Shown here piece after piece: positions 6,437-15,506 of a stretch of 56,777 bases of DNA. The stretch lies in NCBI GenBank assembly GCA_002842465.1, contig PHDA01000019.1, forward strand, positions 1 to 56,777, in the 5' to 3' direction. The notes under the pieces are model-generated. The model searched no databases. It was not told the origin of the DNA and worked only from the letters and a program-made list of their open reading frames with translations. How positions within the stretch are numbered: position 1 is the stretch's first letter; the number at the start of each line of letters is the position of its first letter. Source of the DNA: Bacteroidetes bacterium HGW-Bacteroidetes-7 (GTDB lineage Bacteria; Bacteroidota; Bacteroidia; Bacteroidales; UBA932). The position numbers and the translations under genes were made by a program.

Positions 6437-7912
6437 CTACTGATGCTCCTCTCTTAAAAGATCAAACACTGTTTTAACAGGTGAAAAGGTAGAGACAGGA
6501 ACCTCAACAAAAACAGTGTTCCAGTTACTCATAGCTCCATTCCATAATCCGGGCAATTCCAATGCCTTCAATTTCCTACCCTCTTGACTTTTCTCGGAGA
6601 TAAATCCTGTTTCGGGATCAGTAAATAGCTTAAGATTAAACCTTTCTCCTTCATGATCTTTAAAGGAACAAACAATATCAACCGGATTAAAGTGAGTAGA
6701 TTCAGAAAGGGTTTTTATGGTTTTTTTATCATTTAAATTAAGTTGTGCCCCCTCCAGAATTTGAGGTGAGACAGAGCCGTCGGAGTCTCTTACCAGAAAT
6801 GGGCCTCCTCCTGGTTCTCCAAGGTTTTTTACAACCCCGCAAACTCTTACAGGTCTGTCCAATTTTGCCCATAAGTAATCTTTTATCAATGTGTCGGGAA
6901 CCTTTGGTAACTCAGTTGAGAGTTCTATACTGAAAAACCTGTAAATCTCCTCAGCTAAATGTTCAGAATATTCATTTTCAATTTTATGAAGATAAGCAAA
7001 CAACTTATCTCTTATTTCCAACAACACTCCCGTTAGTATTTTTTTCCATTGAGAGTTATTATCAAGATATCTCTCCATTGGAATATTATCTATGTTTTTG
7101 ATAATAACTATATCATAATCCATATCATTTAAATTCTCAATCAGTGCACCGTGGCCTGCTGGCCTGAATAGTAAAGAAGAGTCATTAAGTCTGAATGGTT
7201 TATTTTCAGGATCGACAGCAATTGTATCGGTTGATTTTTTTTGTGTTGTAAATAAAATGTCAAATTTACACCCGTACCTCTTTTGGTATACCGGTTCAAC
7301 TTTTTCAGCAAGTTTCTTAAAAAGGTCTATATGTTCAGGAGATACGGTAAAAGTTATTGTTGCTACCCCTTGTTTAGAACGAGCATATTGTGCGGCTTCA
7401 ATTAGATGCTCCTCAAATGGAGTCCTGGTCTCATCTTGATAACGGTGAAATTTTAACAGCCCTTTTGGAAGTTGCCCGTAATTCAAGCCATCAGAGTTTA
7501 GCACTTTCCTGATGATATCCAATTTGTTATCTGTTGTGAATGCTCCAAGTACCTTCAGGTCTTCATAAAATGGGAACCTTTTCAATTCATTCAAAAACCT
7601 TGCAGATAGCGGATTATTCTCACTTTGATGCTCATTATCAGTCATTATGACATCATAAAGCTCCTTAAACATGCGAGTTGCTGCTCCTGAAGCAGGCACA
7701 AATTTGCATATTGTACCCTCAAAGGAACTGCATCTTTGAATGGCAGTACTTTTTTCAGACTCTGAGAGAATCTTTACACCCTTTTTAGGGGTTGCTGCTG
7801 AAACAACTTCAAGATAGGGAAATCCTTTTTTAAAAGTTTCTATCTGATTTAAAACAACCTCCCTATTTATGCCACTTTGGGCCATCTGATCATAATCTTT
7901 GGATGAAAACAT
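6437..7912 (-). CDS. DUF4301 family protein
   Basis: A 491-residue cytoplasmic protein of a Bacteroidota-restricted family, recognised by KFVPASGAATRMFKELYDV near residue 71 and by RPAGHGALIENLNDMDYDIVIIKNIDN in the middle. The phrase GHGALIENLN and the nucleotidyltransferase-like pattern suggest sugar-nucleotide chemistry, but no activity can be stated. It starts 11 bases after pdxB and is the last gene of the recF-DUF721-pdxB-DUF4301 run. It converges with the ECF operon, leaving 10 bases between the stops. Confidence 0.82.
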   Translation of the reverse strand: MFSSKDYDQMAQSGINREVVLNQIETFKKGFPYLEVVSAATPKKGVKILSESEKSTAIQRCSSFEGTICKFVPASGAATRMFKELYDVIMTDNEHQSENNPLSARFLNELKRFPFYEDLKVLGAFTTDNKLDIIRKVLNSDGLNYGQLPKGLLKFHRYQDETRTPFEEHLIEAAQYARSKQGVATITFTVSPEHIDLFKKLAEKVEPVYQKRYGCKFDILFTTQKKSTDTIAVDPENKPFRLNDSSLLFRPAGHGALIENLNDMDYDIVIIKNIDNIPMERYLDNNSQWKKILTGVLLEIRDKLFAYLHKIENEYSEHLAEEIYRFFSIELSTELPKVPDTLIKDYLWAKLDRPVRVCGVVKNLGEPGGGPFLVRDSDGSVSPQILEGAQLNLNDKKTIKTLSESTHFNPVDIVCSFKDHEGERFNLKLFTDPETGFISEKSQEGRKLKALELPGLWNGAMSNWNTVFVEVPVSTFSPVKTVFDLLREEHQ

Positions 7913-7923
7913 AATGCACTACA

Positions 7924-9093
7924 TTACTTTAAGTTAGCAACCTGTTCAAGTCTTTTTATAAATGAATCGTTGAATTCTCTTCTATATTTATATTCTGATC
8001 TCAAATTTTCGAAACTTCCGGGGTTTTCTCTTAGTTTTTTATCTTGTTCCATTAAAGGAAAGCGCTCTTCTGTTATTATCGCTATACTTTCAACTTTTGA
8101 ATGTTGCTTATCAATTATTGTATTCGTATCAACTTCATTAGGGTAACTAATTAAGAAGTTAAATAGTGTATCAATTTTAAAATGCCTTGCTATATTCCGG
8201 ACTGTAAATACAGTAGCGTTGATTTTTCCTTCTAGAGAGTAACCTGCAATATGAGGAGTTGCAATGTCAGTTACATCAAGATATTTGGTATTTATATCCG
8301 GTTCGCCCGACCAAACATCTGAAATCAGAGCACCTAGTGTGGATCTGTGTTTTATAACCTCCTGCTCATTAAAAATTTCGCCTCTTGAACTGTTAATAAG
8401 TATTGTTCCAGGATTAATGGTTTTTAAAACGCTTTCTGAGCACATTCCTTTTGTCTCACTGTTTAGAGGAACATGAAAGGTTATTGTTGAACAACTGTTT
8501 AACACTTCATCAAGAGAAAAATAATCAGAGACTTTCAGCTTCGTTCTGTCGGGATAAAAAGATGAATCTATGCCTCGTTCGGCTAGTTTTTTTTCCGAGA
8601 AATAGAGAGAATCATCTTGAAGTCTAATTCTAAGAGGTGGGTCACACCTCAAAACCTCAATACCAAGTCTGGCAGCTATTGCCGCCAACCTCTCCCCTAC
8701 ATTCCCTGCACCGATTATACCTAGCTTTTCTTTGAAAATATCTCTCTTTAACAATCTGCAAATAATAAATAATGAAGTTATGACATATTGGACTACACCA
8801 TTTGCATTGCACCCGGCAGCATTATAGACATCAATACCACTTTCTGAACAGTATTTAGTGTCTATGTGGTCATTCCCGATTGTAGCAGTAAATATTGCTT
8901 TCACAGAAGATCCCTCAAGTAATTCACGATTGCATCTGGTTCTGGTCCTGATGATAAGAGCCGATGCGCTTTTTATTGTAAGAGAGTTAATGTCGGCCGG
9001 CTTAAAGTACCTTGTGCTAAAAAAAGGCTCCAAGACACCTTGAATAAAAGGGATATCAGAATCGATTATTATTACTGGCTTGCTATTGCTCAT
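7924..9093 (-). CDS. pdxB: Erythronate-4-phosphate dehydrogenase PdxB
   Basis: NAD-dependent 2-hydroxyacid dehydrogenase that oxidises 4-phosphoerythronate in the DXP-dependent pyridoxal phosphate pathway. Diagnostic sequences are FTATIGNDHID and NAAGCNANGVVQYV (PdxB signature), Rossmann motif GIIGAGNVGERLA, substrate arginine region INSSRGEIF and the catalytic histidine in TPHIAGYS. The 389 residues fit PdxB, longer than SerA-type catalytic cores because of the C-terminal dimerisation domain. It abuts the DUF721 gene (no gap), so the two are translationally adjacent. Confidence 0.92.
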   Translation of the reverse strand: MSNSKPVIIIDSDIPFIQGVLEPFFSTRYFKPADINSLTIKSASALIIRTRTRCNRELLEGSSVKAIFTATIGNDHIDTKYCSESGIDVYNAAGCNANGVVQYVITSLFIICRLLKRDIFKEKLGIIGAGNVGERLAAIAARLGIEVLRCDPPLRIRLQDDSLYFSEKKLAERGIDSSFYPDRTKLKVSDYFSLDEVLNSCSTITFHVPLNSETKGMCSESVLKTINPGTILINSSRGEIFNEQEVIKHRSTLGALISDVWSGEPDINTKYLDVTDIATPHIAGYSLEGKINATVFTVRNIARHFKIDTLFNFLISYPNEVDTNTIIDKQHSKVESIAIITEERFPLMEQDKKLRENPGSFENLRSEYKYRREFNDSFIKRLEQVANLK

Positions 9094-9384
9094 TTATTTA
9101 AATATGATCTCTTTTACAATCTTCGAACCCATTATGTCATTAATTTTCTTAATTATTTCCAACCTTTGAGTGAAAAGCTGAGTTCTGGCAACAGATGATG
9201 AAATTTTACAATACAACCTTCCATCTTTAAAAAATTTCTCGGATGTAAGTTCTGTAATTCTAACCCCTACAGTGGTGTCCCAGGCCTCAAAAACCTCCAT
9301 CCTCTTAATACCCTGCTCAAGTCCTTCAGATTTAAGGAATTCTCCAAAAAGATCTCCTAGTAAAACGGCCTTTTGTCTTCTCAT
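9094..9384 (-). CDS. DUF721 (DciA-like) protein
   Basis: A 96-residue protein of the DUF721/DciA family, with the core pattern EAWDTTVGVRITELT and LYCKISSSVARTQLFTQRLEIIKKIN. In other phyla DciA loads or regulates the replicative helicase DnaB, and genes of this family are commonly linked to recF and dnaA. Here its ATG overlaps the recF stop by four bases, strong evidence of an operon. A DNA-replication role is likely by family and context; it has not been shown from this sequence. Confidence 0.85.
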   Translation of the reverse strand: MRRQKAVLLGDLFGEFLKSEGLEQGIKRMEVFEAWDTTVGVRITELTSEKFFKDGRLYCKISSSVARTQLFTQRLEIIKKINDIMGSKIVKEIIFK

Positions 9385-10469
9385 AGCAACCTCCCTGAAA
9401 CAATATCAAAAGATTTTGAATTTCCGTTAATTTTTTCAAGAATTCCTCCTACTCTAACCTTATTGCTGTCTGTTATAAATATCTGTCCAAAAAAGTCAGA
9501 AGATACCATACTCAACAAAGATTCCACCCTTAGCATGTCCAACTTATCAAAAACATCATCTAACAGCATTATGGGCGCCTTACCATGCATTTGACGCATT
9601 ATCTCGAATTGTGCCAGTTTCAGTGATATTAGAAATGTCTTTTGCTGTCCCTGAGATCCGCTTATTCTGAATGGATGATCATTCATCAAAAAGAGCAAGT
9701 CATCCCGCTGTATGCCGGTAGTTGTGTACTTGAACATTTTGTCCCTCGATTCGCATTTTTTGAGTAAATCACTGAGGGGACCGCTTTCCAAATCTGATTT
9801 GTACTTAATATCAATCAACTCTTTACCTCCCGATAGCAGGTTGTAGTATTTCTTGGTTATAGGTAACAACTTTTCTGTGAATGAGGCTCTCTTCTCATAA
9901 ATGTATGAGGCATTATGAGAAAGCCTCTCAGTAAAAGTGTCCAATAAGTCATCACTGATATTGCTCTCTTTTAGGTGTCTGTTTCTCTGCTGAAGAAGGC
10001 TGTTGTAATTCTGTACTCTTCGTAAGTACTCCTTATCCATTTGAGAAATAATTGAATTTATGAATTTACGTCTCTCATCCCCCGATTCATTTACAAGACA
10101 TGTATCATAGGGAGAGACCATTACAATAGGTATAAGCCCAATGTGTTCAGATAATTTTTGATAGGATTTTGAGTTTCTTTTGATGTGCTTTTCGCCACCC
10201 CTTCCGAGTGATACGGAGATGCTTTCAACAGAGTTGTCTTCTCTTGAATATTCTCCTCTGAGAACTGAATAATCTTGCTCGTATGAAATATTTTGCTGAT
10301 CAAGATTAGAAAAATAACTTTTAGTCATTGAAAGGTAATAAACCGAATCAAGCAAATTTGTTTTACCTGAACCATTATTGCCGGTAATACAGTTTAATTT
10401 GGAAGAAAATTCTGCTTCTGCCTCCGTTATGTTCTTAAAATTTGAAATAATCAGCTTTTTGAGATACAT
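9381..10469 (-). CDS. recF: DNA replication and repair protein RecF
   Basis: SMC-like ATPase of 362 residues that helps load RecA on gapped single-stranded DNA. Walker A is GNNGSGKTN (residues 30-38), the signature segment is ISGSQGQQKTF and Walker B is PIMLLDDVFDKLD. Length is normal for RecF. It heads a four-gene minus-strand run and is divergent from the TPR gene, with back-to-back promoters between them. Its stop overlaps the DUF721 start by ATGA. Confidence 0.95.
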   Translation of the reverse strand: MYLKKLIISNFKNITEAEAEFSSKLNCITGNNGSGKTNLLDSVYYLSMTKSYFSNLDQQNISYEQDYSVLRGEYSREDNSVESISVSLGRGGEKHIKRNSKSYQKLSEHIGLIPIVMVSPYDTCLVNESGDERRKFINSIISQMDKEYLRRVQNYNSLLQQRNRHLKESNISDDLLDTFTERLSHNASYIYEKRASFTEKLLPITKKYYNLLSGGKELIDIKYKSDLESGPLSDLLKKCESRDKMFKYTTTGIQRDDLLFLMNDHPFRISGSQGQQKTFLISLKLAQFEIMRQMHGKAPIMLLDDVFDKLDMLRVESLLSMVSSDFFGQIFITDSNKVRVGGILEKINGNSKSFDIVSGRLL

Positions 10470-10488
10470 CTGTTAAAGAATTGACAAA

Positions 10489-10496
10489 CAAAGTTA
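10489..10496 (-). promoter_or_regulatory. -7 element for the recF operon
   Basis: Minus-strand TAACTTTG matches TAnnTTTG and lies 19 bases before the recF ATG, giving a leader of only about a dozen bases. No clear -33 TTTG is seen. Confidence 0.5.
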
Positions 10497-10515
10497 CGCT
10501 TTTATCCATTAATAA

Positions 10516-10545
10516 TTTGAGATTAGATAAAATATTGTAATTTTG
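10516..10545 (+). promoter_or_regulatory. Promoter of the TPR-yebC unit
   Basis: TTTG at 10516-10519, an 18-base spacer and TAATTTTG at 10538-10545. This is a near-consensus Bacteroidota promoter. Because the in-frame TTG at 10543 is part of this element, translation must begin further on, at ATG 10570. Confidence 0.75.
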
Positions 10546-10569
10546 CACCCTGCTAAAAAAATTGTTGAA

Positions 10570-11238
10570 ATGTCAAAGAAAATTAAACATCAGGATCCCG
10601 AAGAACAAGTAGAAAAGGCTCTAAATCAAACTGAGCACTTTATCGAAAAACACAAAAATACACTTGTTTACACTGTTATCGCCGTATTGGCAGTAACTGC
10701 AATATGGTTTGCATATCAGCACCTCTATCGCAAACCTTTAAAAGAGGAGGCACTCGCTCAGACTTTTGTTGCAGAGCAGTATTTTAGAGCCGACTCGTTT
10801 AACCTAGCTTTGAATGGTGACGGAAACTCGCTTGGCTTTAAGCAAATTATAGATGAATACGGTTCTGCTGCGGCAGGCTCTGTTTACATGTATGCCGGAA
10901 TAAGCGAACTTCAGCTTGGCAATTTTGAAGAGGCTTTAAAATACCTTAAAAAATTCCGTTCGAAGGATCCGATTCTCCAGGCCAGAGCTATCTCCAATAT
11001 CGGAGATGCTTACGCCGGATTAATGAACTACAAGGAGGCCCTAAGTTTCTATCTTAAGGCAGCAGCTCACTCAGACAACGTTTTTGCCTCAACCTATCTT
11101 TTAAAAGCTGGTTTAATGTACGAAGAGCTTGGCAACAATGAGAGCGCAATCAAAACATACGAAGAGATTAAGGTTAAATATCCTCAAAGTCTTGAAGGTT
11201 CAGAGGCTGATAAATATATTGCCAGGATAAAGCAATAA
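10570..11238 (+). CDS. Membrane-anchored tetratricopeptide repeat protein
   Basis: A 222-residue protein. A cytoplasmic head of about 35 residues precedes one membrane span (LVYTVIAVLAVTAIWFAY), and the rest is helical TPR repeats such as GNFEEALKYLKKF, MNYKEALSFYLKAA and GNNESAIKTYEEIKVKYPQS. The architecture resembles YfgM-like ancillary SecYEG proteins, but specific function is not visible. Start chosen at 10570 because upstream sequence is the promoter. yebC follows after 33 bases. Confidence 0.82.
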   Translation: MSKKIKHQDPEEQVEKALNQTEHFIEKHKNTLVYTVIAVLAVTAIWFAYQHLYRKPLKEEALAQTFVAEQYFRADSFNLALNGDGNSLGFKQIIDEYGSAAAGSVYMYAGISELQLGNFEEALKYLKKFRSKDPILQARAISNIGDAYAGLMNYKEALSFYLKAAAHSDNVFASTYLLKAGLMYEELGNNESAIKTYEEIKVKYPQSLEGSEADKYIARIKQ

Positions 11239-11271
11239 ATTAATAATCCCGAGTAATAAAAAATTAAGGAT

Positions 11272-11988
11272 ATGGGAAGAGCATTCGAATTTCGCAAAGA
11301 GAGGAAGATGAAGCGTTGGGGTAATATGTCCAAAGTTTTTACCCGCATCGGTAAGGAGATTACAATGGCCGCCAAAAGTGGAGGTCCCGATCCCGATAAT
11401 AACCCCCGTTTGCGAGCCCTCATCTCTACTGCGAGATCTGAAAATATGCCCAAAGACAATGTTGAGAGGGCTATAAAAAGAGCAGTTGAGAAAGAGCACA
11501 ATGATTACAAAGAGATTGTTTATGAAGGATACGGACTTCACGGTATTGCTTTTCTTGTAGAGACCGCAACCGACAATCCAACCAGAACTGTTGCAAACGT
11601 CAGAAGTTATTTCAATAAATACAGTGGTTCTTTAGGCACCTCGGGAAGTGTAGAATTTATGTTCGAACACAAATGTGTGTTTAAAGTAAAATCTTCAGAT
11701 CCTATTAATCTTGAAGACCTCGAGCTGGAGTTGATCGATTTTGGAGCTGAGGAACTTTTTATGGAAGATCAGGAGATTGTCATTTACGGAAGTTTCGAAT
11801 CATACGGTTCAATTCAGAAGTTTGTTGAAGAGAAAGGATATGAAATTATTTCGGGTGGTTTTGAAAGGATTCCCAATACAGAATTAAAACAACTAAGCGA
11901 GACAGACAAGGTTGAAATTGAGAAACTCATCGATAAATTTGAAAATGACGATGATGTTCAAAATGTTTATCATACAATGGCAAACTAA
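11272..11988 (+). CDS. yebC: YebC/PmpR family protein
   Basis: A 238-residue member of the TACO1/YebC family. Recent work on the family links it to translation of difficult proline motifs, while older annotations call it a transcriptional regulator. The N-terminal signature is recognisable as MGRAFEFRKERKMKRW, and GPDPDNNPRLRALIST and ENMPKDNVERAIKRA follow. The middle YEGYGLHGIAFLVETATDNPTRT is conserved too. Probably co-transcribed with the TPR gene, and closed by the hairpin at 12001. Confidence 0.93.
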   Translation: MGRAFEFRKERKMKRWGNMSKVFTRIGKEITMAAKSGGPDPDNNPRLRALISTARSENMPKDNVERAIKRAVEKEHNDYKEIVYEGYGLHGIAFLVETATDNPTRTVANVRSYFNKYSGSLGTSGSVEFMFEHKCVFKVKSSDPINLEDLELELIDFGAEELFMEDQEIVIYGSFESYGSIQKFVEEKGYEIISGGFERIPNTELKQLSETDKVEIEKLIDKFENDDDVQNVYHTMAN

Positions 11989-12000
11989 AAAAACGCCTTC

Positions 12001-12036
12001 AAAAAAGTGATTGGAAATCCAGTCACTTTTTTTTTG
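12001..12036 (+). terminator. Terminator after yebC
   Basis: AAAAAAGTGATTGG and CCAGTCACTTTTTT pair around AAAT with one wobble pair, followed by T residues. The last bases of the T-run form the -33 TTTG of the next promoter. Confidence 0.85.
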
Positions 12037-12063
12037 GGATAACTTTATAAATACATACCTTTG
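12033..12063 (+). promoter_or_regulatory. Promoter of the methylmalonyl-CoA operon
   Basis: TTTG at 12033-12036, exactly 19 bases, TACCTTTG at 12056-12063: consensus Bacteroidota promoter. It starts inside the T-run of the preceding terminator. Confidence 0.75.
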
Positions 12064-12107
12064 CCGGATATTTTTTTTAAATTTATTATCAAAATCAATC
12101 TACTGTT

Positions 12108-12524
12108 ATGAAACTATCGCATATTGAGCACATCGGTATCGCCGTTAAATCATTGGAAACATCTATAAAACTTTATGAAGAGATGCTTGGTATTAAGTGC
12201 TATGCCGTTGAGGAGGTTGCAGAACAAAAGGTTAAAACTGCATTTTTTAAAGTTGGAGATACAAAAATCGAACTTCTTGAGAGTACAGATCCTGAGGGCC
12301 CGATAGGTAAATTTCTGGAAAGGAAAGGAGAAGGTGTTCACCATATAGCTTTCGCTACAGAAGACGGTATTCAGCAAACTCTTGATGCACTTGCAGAGAA
12401 AGGTATTCAACTAATCGACAAGACACCTAGAAAAGGTGCTGAAGGCTTGAATATAGCTTTTCTGCATCCAAAATATACAGGTGGAGTTCTCACAGAGATA
12501 TGTGAAGATCCTAAAAAAGCATAG
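12108..12524 (+). CDS. mce: Methylmalonyl-CoA epimerase
   Basis: A 138-residue vicinal-oxygen-chelate protein that interconverts (2R)- and (2S)-methylmalonyl-CoA. It provides the S form that the decarboxylase uses. Metal-ligand regions are HIEHIGIAV at the start, [10 protein letters not shown] near residue 77 and VLTEICE at the end; the paired half-domains match the family length. It is the first gene of a five-gene run with the sodium-pumping decarboxylase, which fits the succinate-to-propionate pathway common in Bacteroidales. Confidence 0.92.
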   Translation: MKLSHIEHIGIAVKSLETSIKLYEEMLGIKCYAVEEVAEQKVKTAFFKVGDTKIELLESTDPEGPIGKFLERKGEGVHHIAFATEDGIQQTLDALAEKGIQLIDKTPRKGAEGLNIAFLHPKYTGGVLTEICEDPKKA

Positions 12525-12550
12525 ATCAATCAATATTAAAAATATTAAAA

Positions 12551-14104
12551 ATGAGCCAACAACTAGAACAGGTCAAAGCGCTTATTCAGCTTCGGGATAA
12601 AGCAAGATTGGGAGGAGGTCAAAAAAGGATCGACTCTCAACACCAGAAAGGTAAATACACAGCCCGTGAAAGAATTGCCATGTTGCTTGACGAAGGCAGC
12701 TTCGAAGAGTTTGATATGTTTGTAACACACCGCTGCACAAACTTTAATATGGAAAAAGAGACATTCCTCGGAGACGGTGTTGTTACAGGATACGGAACAA
12801 TTGATGGAAGACTGGTTTATGTATTTGCACAGGACTTTACCGTATTTGGCGGTTCACTATCTGAGAGTTTTGCAATGAAAATTTGCAAGATAATGGACCA
12901 ATCAATGAAAATGGGAGCGCCCGTTATAGGTATTAACGACTCAGGTGGAGCAAGGATCCAAGAAGGTGTTAATGCACTTGCAGGTTACGCTGAGATTTTC
13001 CAGAGAAATATTCTTGCCTCAGGTGTTGTTCCTCAAATCTCTGCAATATTTGGTCCATGTGCTGGTGGAGCGGTTTACTCCCCTGCCCTTACAGACTTTA
13101 ATATTATGACCAAAGGCACAAGTTATATGTTCCTTACCGGTCCTAAAGTTGTTAAAACCGTTACTGGTGAAGATGTTACTCAAGAGCAACTAGGTGGAGC
13201 AAGCGTTCACGCGACAAAGAGTGGTGTTGCCCATTTTGCCGTAGATACAGAAGAGGAAGGTATAAAAGTTATCAGGGATTTACTCTCTTTTCTACCTCAG
13301 AACAACCTGGAGGAGGCACCTTTGGTTCCTACCTCTGACCCAATAGACAGGCTTGATGACGCTCTCAATGAGATTATTCCAGATAGTCCCAACAAACCAT
13401 ACGATATGTATGAGGTAATCGGATCAATTGTTGATGACGGAAAATTTCTGGAGGTACATAAAGATTACGCAACCAATATTATAGTAGGGTTTGCACGTTT
13501 CAATGGAATTTCTGTGGGAATTGTAGCAAATCAACCCAAAGTACTTGCAGGAGTGTTAGATAACAACTCATCAAGAAAGGCAGCAAGATTTGTACGATTC
13601 TGCGATGCTTTTAATATTCCTTTGGTTACCCTGGTTGATGTTCCGGGATTCTTACCGGGAACACAACAAGAGTACGGAGGCATTATACTTCATGGAGCAA
13701 AACTTCTCTACGCTTACGGTGAGGCAACTGTACCAAAAGTAACTGTCACCCTGAGGAAATCGTACGGTGGAGCATACTGTGTAATGAGTAGTAAACATTT
13801 AAGGGGAGACATAAACTATGCATGGCCTACTGCCGAAATCGCAGTTATGGGTCCTTCAGGAGCAATTGAAGTTTTGTATGGCAAAGAGGTTGCCGCTTCT
13901 GAAAATCCTTCGGCCCTAGCCGGTGAAAAGGAGAAAGAGTACAGAGATGCTTTTGCAAACCCTTACAATGCTGCCCGTTACGGATATATAGATGATGTAA
14001 TTGAACCTAGGAATACTCGATTCAGAATTATTCGTTCACTTCAGCAACTTGCAACGAAGAAACTTGTGAATCCTCCTAAAAAGCATGATAACCTGCCGTT
14101 ATAA
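12551..14104 (+). CDS. mmdA: Methylmalonyl-CoA decarboxylase alpha subunit (carboxyltransferase)
   Basis: A 517-residue acyl-CoA carboxyltransferase of the PccB/MmdA family. It moves the carboxyl group of methylmalonyl-CoA to biotin on the carrier subunit, releasing propionyl-CoA. Both oxyanion-hole regions are seen: [24 protein letters not shown] and [17 protein letters not shown] in the N half, and [30 protein letters not shown] in the C half. The next genes encode OadG-like, biotin carrier and OadB-type subunits, so the complex is the membrane Na+ pump rather than a soluble propionyl-CoA carboxylase; no biotin carboxylase gene is present here. Confidence 0.92.
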   Translation: MSQQLEQVKALIQLRDKARLGGGQKRIDSQHQKGKYTARERIAMLLDEGSFEEFDMFVTHRCTNFNMEKETFLGDGVVTGYGTIDGRLVYVFAQDFTVFGGSLSESFAMKICKIMDQSMKMGAPVIGINDSGGARIQEGVNALAGYAEIFQRNILASGVVPQISAIFGPCAGGAVYSPALTDFNIMTKGTSYMFLTGPKVVKTVTGEDVTQEQLGGASVHATKSGVAHFAVDTEEEGIKVIRDLLSFLPQNNLEEAPLVPTSDPIDRLDDALNEIIPDSPNKPYDMYEVIGSIVDDGKFLEVHKDYATNIIVGFARFNGISVGIVANQPKVLAGVLDNNSSRKAARFVRFCDAFNIPLVTLVDVPGFLPGTQQEYGGIILHGAKLLYAYGEATVPKVTVTLRKSYGGAYCVMSSKHLRGDINYAWPTAEIAVMGPSGAIEVLYGKEVAASENPSALAGEKEKEYRDAFANPYNAARYGYIDDVIEPRNTRFRIIRSLQQLATKKLVNPPKKHDNLPL

Positions 14105-14108
14105 TCAA

Positions 14109-15053
14109 ATGAAAAAGATGATGAAAAAAGGCTTATTAATTCTTTTGTTGCTGATATTTGTCGCCTCTGTACAAGATCTTGGCGCACAAAATATGTCTGA
14201 TATGAGAATCAACGAAATCCTTGTTACCAATACAGATGATTTCGAAGACGATTTCGGTAATAAAAGCGGATGGATTGAACTATTCAATACATCATATGGT
14301 ACTGTTGACATCGGAGGTTGTTATATTACCAATGATCCTGAGAATCTTACCAAATATATGATTCCAAGGGGAGATGTTCTTACAAAGATTAAACCCAGGC
14401 AACACTCACTTTTCTGGGCAGATTCAAAGCCTCACAGAGGCACATTTCACCTTAACTTCAATCTGGATGAATCCAAAGAGTTACTGTTTGTAAGCAGCGA
14501 CGGGAGGACTATTGTTGACAGAATTGAGATACCACACTCAATTATCACTGAAAATGTATCATACGGAAGATTTAAAGATGGTGTATCGGTTATGGCCGAT
14601 AAAAAAACGCTAGATATTACCAATACCTGGGGAATACTGGAGAGAACCTCTCCAAGCACTAATAATTTTGGTGCTGACAAAGAGCCTCCTGGAATGCTAT
14701 TTATGAAAATTGACCCTTATGGTATAATCATGGCTTTTACTGCAATGTCTGTTGTATTTCTTTCTTTGATTATTTTGTATCTGGTTTTCAAAAATATTGG
14801 AAAATATAACATAAAAATCAGTAGAAAGAAAGCGGAGAAAGCAGCTGCAGGAAGTAAACATATAGTGACTGAAGAGGAGACCTCTGCAGAGGTATTTGCA
14901 GCAATTTCTATGGCACTTCATTCATTTTATGAAGATAATGACGCCCATGATGTTGAAAATACCATTCTGACAATCCAGAAGGTTACCAGAAACTACTCTC
15001 CTTGGAGTTCAAAAATTTATACCCTGCGAGAGAGGCCATTTAAAAGTAGATAA
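14109..15053 (+). CDS. Lamin-tail domain fused to an OadG-type decarboxylase gamma subunit
   Basis: A 314-residue protein. The ATG at 14109 gives a signal peptide (MKKGLLILLLLIFVASVQDLGAQ region) and follows the mmdA stop by four bases; the longer start at 14085 lies inside mmdA. After the signal comes a lamin-tail-like beta domain of about 150 residues (INEILVTNTDD, GWIELFNTS, GGCYITNDPENLTKY). A single membrane helix (MAFTAMSVVFLSLIILYLVF, about 212-235) and a Lys-rich cytoplasmic tail follow, as in OadG subunits. Its tail ends in ISMALHSFYEDNDAHDVENTILTI, similar to OadG-linked C-termini. It likely anchors the decarboxylase. What the exported domain does is unknown. Confidence 0.83.
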   Translation: MKKMMKKGLLILLLLIFVASVQDLGAQNMSDMRINEILVTNTDDFEDDFGNKSGWIELFNTSYGTVDIGGCYITNDPENLTKYMIPRGDVLTKIKPRQHSLFWADSKPHRGTFHLNFNLDESKELLFVSSDGRTIVDRIEIPHSIITENVSYGRFKDGVSVMADKKTLDITNTWGILERTSPSTNNFGADKEPPGMLFMKIDPYGIIMAFTAMSVVFLSLIILYLVFKNIGKYNIKISRKKAEKAAAGSKHIVTEEETSAEVFAAISMALHSFYEDNDAHDVENTILTIQKVTRNYSPWSSKIYTLRERPFKSR

Positions 15054-15082
15054 TCGAAAGTCCATTCAGTAAATAAATAAAA

Positions 15083-15505
15083 ATGAAAGAGTATAAACTA
15101 AAAATAAACGGTAACGACTACGCAGTAACAATTACCGATATTGAAGATACAATTGCCGAAGTTGAGGTCAACGGAATACCTTTTAAGGTTGAAATTGAAA
15201 GAACTGCTAAAAAACAATCGGCGTCTCTTCCAAGAATGAATAAACCTGCTCAGGTTGAGGCAAATGTGACCCGTCCTGTAGTTTCCGGAGCTGAGATTAT
15301 TGTAACCTCTCCACTACCGGGCGTAATCCTCGAAGTTGTAGTAAAAGAGGGAGAAGCGGTAAAGAAAGGGCAGAAACTTATGGTTCTTGAAGCTATGAAA
15401 ATGGAGAATGTGATTGAATCTACTGCAGATGGAAAAGTAATCAGCATTAAGGCAAACAAGGGAGATTCCGTATTAGAGGGAGCTCCGTTAATAATAATTG
15501 GTTAA
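15083..15505 (+). CDS. Biotin carboxyl carrier subunit of the decarboxylase
   Basis: A 140-residue biotinyl-lipoyl domain protein. The biotinylation motif EAMKMEN is present with K106 as the attachment site, preceded by the usual SPLPGVILEVVVKEG lead. Between the N-terminal 45 residues and the biotin domain is a short linker containing Ala, Pro and Val. It shuttles the carboxyl group from the MmdA-like subunit to the membrane OadB subunit. The OadB start codon lies one base after its stop. Confidence 0.92.
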   Translation: MKEYKLKINGNDYAVTITDIEDTIAEVEVNGIPFKVEIERTAKKQSASLPRMNKPAQVEANVTRPVVSGAEIIVTSPLPGVILEVVVKEGEAVKKGQKLMVLEAMKMENVIESTADGKVISIKANKGDSVLEGAPLIIIG

Positions 15506-15506
15506 G

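Noticed and set aside
10543..10569. An upstream TTG start that would lengthen the TPR protein by nine residues
   Set aside because: The TTG is part of the TAATTTTG promoter element, so it is not in the message; ATG 10570 is used instead.
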